NCBI GenBank assembly: GCA_934141555.1
Contig: CAKPCK010000022.1
Location: forward strand, 1 to 9,993
Source: an uncultured Clostridia bacterium
GTDB lineage: Bacteria > Bacillota > Clostridia > TANB77 > CAG-508
Length of the DNA stretch: 9,993 bases
Direction: 5' to 3'
The notes beneath the pieces were generated by a model that saw only the letters and a program-made list of their open reading frames with translations, searched no databases and was not told where the DNA came from. The stretch's first letter is position 1. Each line of letters begins with the position of its first letter. Below are positions 6,604 to 9,993 of this stretch, one piece after another. The position numbers and the translations under genes were made by a program.

Positions 6604-8999
6604 TATATAAATTTACAAATAGAGCCAAAAAAGTTATAGAAATAGCAAATGATATCTCAATAGAATTAGGACATAATTACATAGGAACAGAACATATATT
6701 ATATGGTTTAGTAAAAGAAGGAGAAGGAATTGCATCAAAAGTACTACAAAATAAAGGTGTAACTTCTGAAAAAATTTTAAAAGAGATAAAAGAAATGTTA
6801 GGACATGGAAAAGAAATAAAAGAATCTTTAGGATTTACTCCAAGAAGTAAAAGAGTATTAGAAAATGCTTTTCTTGAAGCCAAAAGAATAGGATATAATT
6901 ATATAGGAACAGAACATTTATTATTAGCACTTATGAAAGAAGGAGATTGTATTGCAATAAAAATAATTCTAGAGTTAAATGTAGAAATACCTCAAATTTA
7001 CAATGAAGTAGCAAAAGTTATAAATGAAGAAGAAATTGATAATGAGATAAATAAAGATATTTCGAAAAGTAAGTCTAAAAATCATCAAACAACAACATTA
7101 AATCAATTTGGAGAAGACATAACAGAAAAAGCAGAAGAAGGAAAATTTGATAATATAATTGGTAGAGAAAAAGAAGTAGAAAGAATGATTGAAATATTGT
7201 CTAGAAGAACAAAAAATAATCCATGTTTAATAGGAGAACCTGGTGTTGGAAAAACTGCAATTGTAGAAGGACTTGCAGAAAAAATTGCAATAGGTGATGT
7301 ACCACAAAATTTAAAAGAAAAAAGAATTATAAGTATTGATATTTCAGGAATGGTAGCTGGAACAAAATATAGAGGAGATTTTGAAGAAAGAATAAAAAAG
7401 GCATTAGGAGAAGTAAGAAAAGCAGGAGATATAATCTTATTTATTGATGAAATACATACAATAGTTGGAGCAGGAGCTGCAGAAGGTGCAATAGATGCAG
7501 CAAATATTTTGAAGCCATTACTTGCAAGAGGTGAAATCCAATTAATAGGAGCAACAACAGTAGAAGAATATAGAAAATATATAGAAAAAGATTCTGCATT
7601 AGAAAGAAGATTTAGCCCAATTCAAGTTGATGAGCCAACAGAATCGGAAACAATTGAAATTTTAAAAGGAATAAGAGATAAATATGAAGCACATCACAAT
7701 GTAAAAATTACAGATGATGCAATAAAATCAGCTGTAATTCTTTCTAAAAGATATATAACAGATAGGTTTTTACCAGATAAAGCAATTGATTTGATTGATG
7801 AAGCATCATCAAAAATAAGAATAAAAAAATATATAGAACCAGATGAAATAAAGAAATTACAAGAAGAGTTAGAAAAAATAGAAAAAGATAAGGAAGATGC
7901 AATTTATAATCAAGAATTTGAAAATGCAGCCAAATTAAGAGATAAAGAAAGAGAACTAAAAATTAGACTTGGGCAGAGTTCAAGTGAATGGGAAAAATAT
8001 AAGATAAGAGATATTGTTGAGGTAAAAGAAGAAAATATAGCAGAAGTAATATCAAAATGGACAGGAATACCTGTACAAAGATTAAATGAAGATGATAATG
8101 AAAAAATAAAAAATTTAGAGAAAAATTTACACAAAAGAGTAATTGGGCAAAATGAAGCTGTAGAAGCAGTAGCAAAAGCAATAAGAAGAGGAAGAATTGG
8201 TTTAAAAGATCCCAAAAGACCAATAGGTTCATTTTTATTTTTAGGACCTACAGGAGTTGGAAAAACAGAATTATGCAAAGCATTAGCAGAGAATTTATTT
8301 GACAATGAAGATAATATGATAAGATTAGATATGTCCGAATATATGGAGCCACATTCTGTATCAAAAATAATAGGAGCACCTCCTGGATATGTTGGCTTTG
8401 ATGATGGAGGTCAATTAACTGAAAAAGTTAAAAGAAAACCATATTCATTAATATTATTTGATGAAGTTGAAAAAGCTCATCCAGATGTAATGAATTTATT
8501 ATTACAGATCTTAGAAGATGGTAGACTTACAGACGCACAAGGAAGAGAAGTTGATTTTAAAAATGCAATTATTATAATGACATCTAATATTGGTGCAAGA
8601 TATATTACTGATAGAAAAAATCTTGGTTTTGGAAGCGGAGAAAAAAGAGAATATGATGAAAGCAAAAATGAAATAATTAAAGAATTAAAAAAAGAATTTA
8701 GACCAGAATTGATTAATAGAATTGATGAGATAATTGTATTTCATAAATTAGAAAATAGTGAAATTGTTGATATAGCAAAAATTATGTTGAAACAAATTGA
8801 AAAAAGATTAGAAGAAAAGAAGTATTTTGTTAAAATTGATGATTCTGTGGCTGAAATTATTGCAAATAGTGAAATTGATAAAAATTATGGTGCAAGACCT
8901 TTAAGAAGAAAAATTCAAGAACTAGTAGAAGATAGACTCTCAGAGGAAATTCTACAAGGAAATATTGTTAGAGATAAAGAATTTATATTTAAATTATAA
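6600..8999 (+). CDS. clpC: ATP-dependent Clp protease ATP-binding subunit ClpC
   Basis: ClpC is a hexameric AAA+ unfoldase that feeds substrates to ClpP. The 799 residues match the usual length of about 810. Residues 1-145 hold the two Clp_N repeats (YIGTEHILYGLVKEGEG and YIGTEHLLLALMKEGD). AAA domain 1 has Walker A GEPGVGKTA (212-220) and Walker B ILFIDE (279-284). The coiled middle domain with a UVR-like motif (QEFENAAKLRDKERELK) at about 435-455 separates it from domain 2 and marks ClpC rather than ClpB, which has a longer M domain. AAA domain 2 has GPTGVGKTE (549-557), LILFDE (617-622) and the ClpP-docking tripeptide LGF (675-677). The ATG follows AAGGAGG by 7 nt and overlaps the preceding stop. 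No ctsR, mcsA, mcsB or CtsR-box (GGTCAAA repeat) is visible nearby. Transcription ends at the hairpin at 9004-9036. Confidence 0.96.
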   Translation: MIYKFTNRAKKVIEIANDISIELGHNYIGTEHILYGLVKEGEGIASKVLQNKGVTSEKILKEIKEMLGHGKEIKESLGFTPRSKRVLENAFLEAKRIGYNYIGTEHLLLALMKEGDCIAIKIILELNVEIPQIYNEVAKVINEEEIDNEINKDISKSKSKNHQTTTLNQFGEDITEKAEEGKFDNIIGREKEVERMIEILSRRTKNNPCLIGEPGVGKTAIVEGLAEKIAIGDVPQNLKEKRIISIDISGMVAGTKYRGDFEERIKKALGEVRKAGDIILFIDEIHTIVGAGAAEGAIDAANILKPLLARGEIQLIGATTVEEYRKYIEKDSALERRFSPIQVDEPTESETIEILKGIRDKYEAHHNVKITDDAIKSAVILSKRYITDRFLPDKAIDLIDEASSKIRIKKYIEPDEIKKLQEELEKIEKDKEDAIYNQEFENAAKLRDKERELKIRLGQSSSEWEKYKIRDIVEVKEENIAEVISKWTGIPVQRLNEDDNEKIKNLEKNLHKRVIGQNEAVEAVAKAIRRGRIGLKDPKRPIGSFLFLGPTGVGKTELCKALAENLFDNEDNMIRLDMSEYMEPHSVSKIIGAPPGYVGFDDGGQLTEKVKRKPYSLILFDEVEKAHPDVMNLLLQILEDGRLTDAQGREVDFKNAIIIMTSNIGARYITDRKNLGFGSGEKREYDESKNEIIKELKKEFRPELINRIDEIIVFHKLENSEIVDIAKIMLKQIEKRLEEKKYFVKIDDSVAEIIANSEIDKNYGARPLRRKIQELVEDRLSEEILQGNIVRDKEFIFKL

Positions 9000-9003
9000 A
9001 ACA

Positions 9004-9042
9004 AAAGATGGTTATCTTAATTTGATATCCATCTTTCCATTT
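9004..9042. terminator. Shared terminator between clpC and the convergent membrane gene
   Basis: AAAGATGG (9004-9011) pairs with CCATCTTT (9029-9036). An inner TATC/GATA pairing follows after a single T-T mismatch, and the loop is TTAATTT. T-rich sequence follows on the plus strand (after 9039), and TTTTGTTTT follows on the minus strand. It starts 5 nt after the clpC stop, and its loop overlaps the TAA stop of the convergent gene, so it should serve both directions. Confidence 0.8.
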
Positions 9043-9349
9043 TTATTTCTTTATATTTTTTCAGAACTTCATCATATTTTTTAAATTCATCTTCCCAAAT
9101 AATATTTGGAATTTTGTCAAAAGCATTAAAAACTTTTTCTGCTTCCATTAAATAAACAACTTGTTGTTGTTTGTTAAGTGTTTTATATTTTTGTGAAAAT
9201 TCATATAATTTATCTAAAATTTGGTTTGCTTCAATAAAGCTCCAAAAATCTTTAACATTCATCCCTGCTAATTTTATTTGCATTACAGCATATCCACATA
9301 ATGCAAATATTGCGAAAATTAATATATATATTATCATTAATAATGCCAT
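9017..9349 (-). CDS. Hypothetical single-span membrane protein with cytoplasmic helical domain
   Basis: A 110-residue protein of no family I recognise. Residues 2-28 form one hydrophobic helix (ALLMIIYILIFAIFALCGYA). A soluble, helix-rich part follows (KDFWSFIEANQILDKLYEF, LNKQQQVVYLMEAEKVFNAF). It has several aromatic residues and ends in the basic, charged KKYKEIKMERWISN. An N-out or N-in single anchor with a small cytoplasmic domain is the simplest reading. A GTG three codons upstream (9358) is open, but the ATG at 9349 has GAGG (9358-9361) at 8-nt spacing and is preferred. It has its own strong promoter and shares a terminator with clpC. The XRE gene upstream reads in the same direction but is separated by 138 bp and this promoter. 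Confidence 0.65.
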   Translation of the reverse strand: MALLMIIYILIFAIFALCGYAVMQIKLAGMNVKDFWSFIEANQILDKLYEFSQKYKTLNKQQQVVYLMEAEKVFNAFDKIPNIIWEDEFKKYDEVLKKYKEIKMERWISN

Positions 9350-9413
9350 ATTTAACACCTCTTTTAATGTTTTTGTTATTAGAGAAATATTCTAAAATTA
9401 CAAATACATTACA

Positions 9414-9442
9414 ATTATAGCATATATTACTTAAAAATGCAA
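9414..9442 (-). promoter_or_regulatory. Extended -10 sigma-A promoter for the membrane protein gene
   Basis: On the minus strand TTGCAT (9437-9442), a 17-nt spacer and a consensus TATAAT (9414-9419) preceded by TGC give a textbook extended -10 promoter. Transcription would start near 9407, leaving a leader of roughly 58 nt before the ATG at 9349. Nothing else in the 138-bp gap suggests an RNA gene. Confidence 0.65.
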
Positions 9443-9487
9443 ATATAATAGCAGTTGATTGGTGGATCAATGTTGTTTACTTGAAAG

Positions 9488-9739
9488 TTAGAACAATGGT
9501 AAAGAAATTTTTGGACTATTAGAATGTTTGGGGTAAGGAGTTGGATTATCAGTTCTATATAATAAATAATCAATACTAGTATCATAAAAGTCAGCTAATT
9601 TGGAGAGCAATTCTAAAAGAATACTTCTTTTATTTATTTCATAATAAGAATAAGCTACTTGTGAAATATTTAAGAAACTGCTTAATTGTTTTTGAGTTAG
9701 ATCATGATCTTCTCTTAGATTTTTTATTCTAGTTTCCAT
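9488..9739 (-). CDS. XRE/Cro-CI family transcriptional regulator
   Basis: An 83-residue DNA-binding protein with one HTH_3-type domain. Residues 3-62 fit the family in order: RIKNLREDHDLTQKQLSSFL, then NISQVAYSYYEINKR, then LLSKLADFYDTSIDYLL. The recognition helix falls near QVAYSYYE (residues 27-34). The last 20 residues are a Pro/Ser-rich tail (NPTPYPKHSNSPK) with no recognised domain, so there is no sensor or oligomerisation module beyond the short C-terminus. The ATG at 9739 follows AAAGGA by 8 nt. It is divergent from the prepilin-like gene at 9909, and a palindrome in the shared control region lies inside that gene's predicted promoter, so self- or neighbour-control is plausible. Its target is unknown. 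No clear terminator follows the stop. Confidence 0.85.
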   Translation of the reverse strand: METRIKNLREDHDLTQKQLSSFLNISQVAYSYYEINKRSILLELLSKLADFYDTSIDYLLYRTDNPTPYPKHSNSPKISLPLF

Positions 9740-9908
9740 ATATAAAATCCTTTCAACAATTAAACTAGAAAAATTATAAAATAAAGCAATATATTCTATT
9801 GTGTTTTAAAACGAATTGTTTTATAATTGATGCATAAGTGGTGTAATATAAGAAAAAATAGATATTAGATAATAATGATATATTATAAATAAAAGGAGAG
9901 GAATACAA
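9740..9908. promoter_or_regulatory. Divergent control region between the XRE regulator and prepilin-like gene
   Basis: The 169-bp gap holds a good plus-strand sigma-A promoter: TTGTGT (9799-9804), 17-nt spacer, TATAAT (9822-9827). That would give a leader of about 75 nt. The spacer contains the perfect 10-bp palindrome GTTTTAAAAC (9803-9812). A related TTGTTTTATAA lies at 9818-9828. These are candidate operator half-sites for the adjacent regulator. For the minus strand a TATAAT lies at 9774-9779 with no good -35. Confidence 0.5.
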
Positions 9909-9993
9909 ATGAAGAGATCAAAAGAAGAAAAAGGAATAACATTAATAGCATTGGCAGTAACAATAATAGTAATGTTGATATTAGCAGGAATAA
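9909..9993 (+). CDS. Prepilin-like (type IV pilin N-terminus) protein, 3'-truncated by the window edge
   Basis: Only the first 28 codons are visible. The start ATG has AAGGAG (9893-9898) at 10-nt spacing. The N-terminus is a short basic leader (MKRSKEEKG) followed directly by a hydrophobic helix beginning ITLIALAVTI and continuing to LILAGI. This has the layout of a class III/type IV prepilin: charged leader ending in Gly, cleavage after that Gly, then the pilin helix that anchors in the membrane and packs in a filament or pseudopilus. The Glu normally at mature position 5 is Ala here. This variant leader (KGITLIAL) is one I associate with secreted or surface proteins of uncultured Clostridia. 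Whether the rest is a pilin, a pseudopilin or another surface protein cannot be seen. Confidence 0.7.
   Translation, partial: MKRSKEEKGITLIALAVTIIVMLILAGI

Noticed and set aside
7910..8305. Minus-strand frames of 131 and 89 codons inside clpC
   Set aside because: They are antisense shadows of a well-conserved AAA+ gene, with Leu/Ser/Phe-rich composition expected from AT-rich antisense and no initiation signal.
9252..9470. A 72-codon minus-strand reading frame
   Set aside because: It overlaps the N-terminal part of the 110-aa membrane gene in another frame and covers that gene's promoter. It has no supporting ribosome binding site or recognisable protein pattern.
9455..9470. TTGAT/ATCAA hairpin downstream of the XRE gene
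   Set aside because: The stem is only 5 bp with a 6-nt loop and no T-run on either strand, so it is not supported as a terminator or operator.

Overview
The window is very AT-rich DNA with dense A/T-ending codons, strong AAGGAGG-type ribosome binding sites and Rho-independent terminators. It reads as chromosome of a low-GC, spore-forming member of the Clostridia. Support comes from a bacterial SMC, a ClpC, two YtaF-type proteins, a SpoVB-like flippase, and a 24-codon gene that matches SpoVM residue for residue at the positions that define it. No rRNA, tRNA, CRISPR array, insertion sequence or phage gene was seen.

Layout. Positions 1-2685 (+) hold the C-terminal three quarters of SMC, open at the left edge. 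A bidirectional terminator separates it from a long leftward block: two tandem ytaF-like genes (2719-3264 and 3346-3900), a COG2426-type small membrane transporter gene (4021-4584) with its own promoter and terminator, and a SpoVB/MurJ-superfamily flippase gene (4680-6002). Divergent from the flippase, on the + strand, come a 48-codon hydrophobic microprotein (6126-6272) and spoVM (6294-6368), then a terminator-like hairpin. Next are a 49-codon unknown (6454-6603) whose stop overlaps the start of clpC by 4 nt, and clpC itself (6600-8999). A shared terminator separates clpC from two leftward genes: a 110-aa single-span membrane protein (9017-9349) and an XRE-type regulator (9488-9739). At the right edge a prepilin-like gene begins (9909, +), divergent from the regulator across a 169-bp control region.

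How it fits together. The centre (about 2.7-9.0 kb) looks enriched for spore-envelope functions: YtaF, a SpoVB-like flippase (a family linked to cortex precursor export), and SpoVM (the amphipathic helix that anchors the SpoIVA coat base to the forespore membrane). The AAA+ unfoldase ClpC lies just beyond. Three tiny genes in 480 bp (48, 24 and 49 codons) are the least described part. clpC lacks the ctsR-mcsA-mcsB partners that precede it in many Firmicutes and is instead translationally coupled to an unrecognised 49-aa protein. A role for the two unknown microproteins in sporulation or ClpC-dependent proteolysis is inference from position only.
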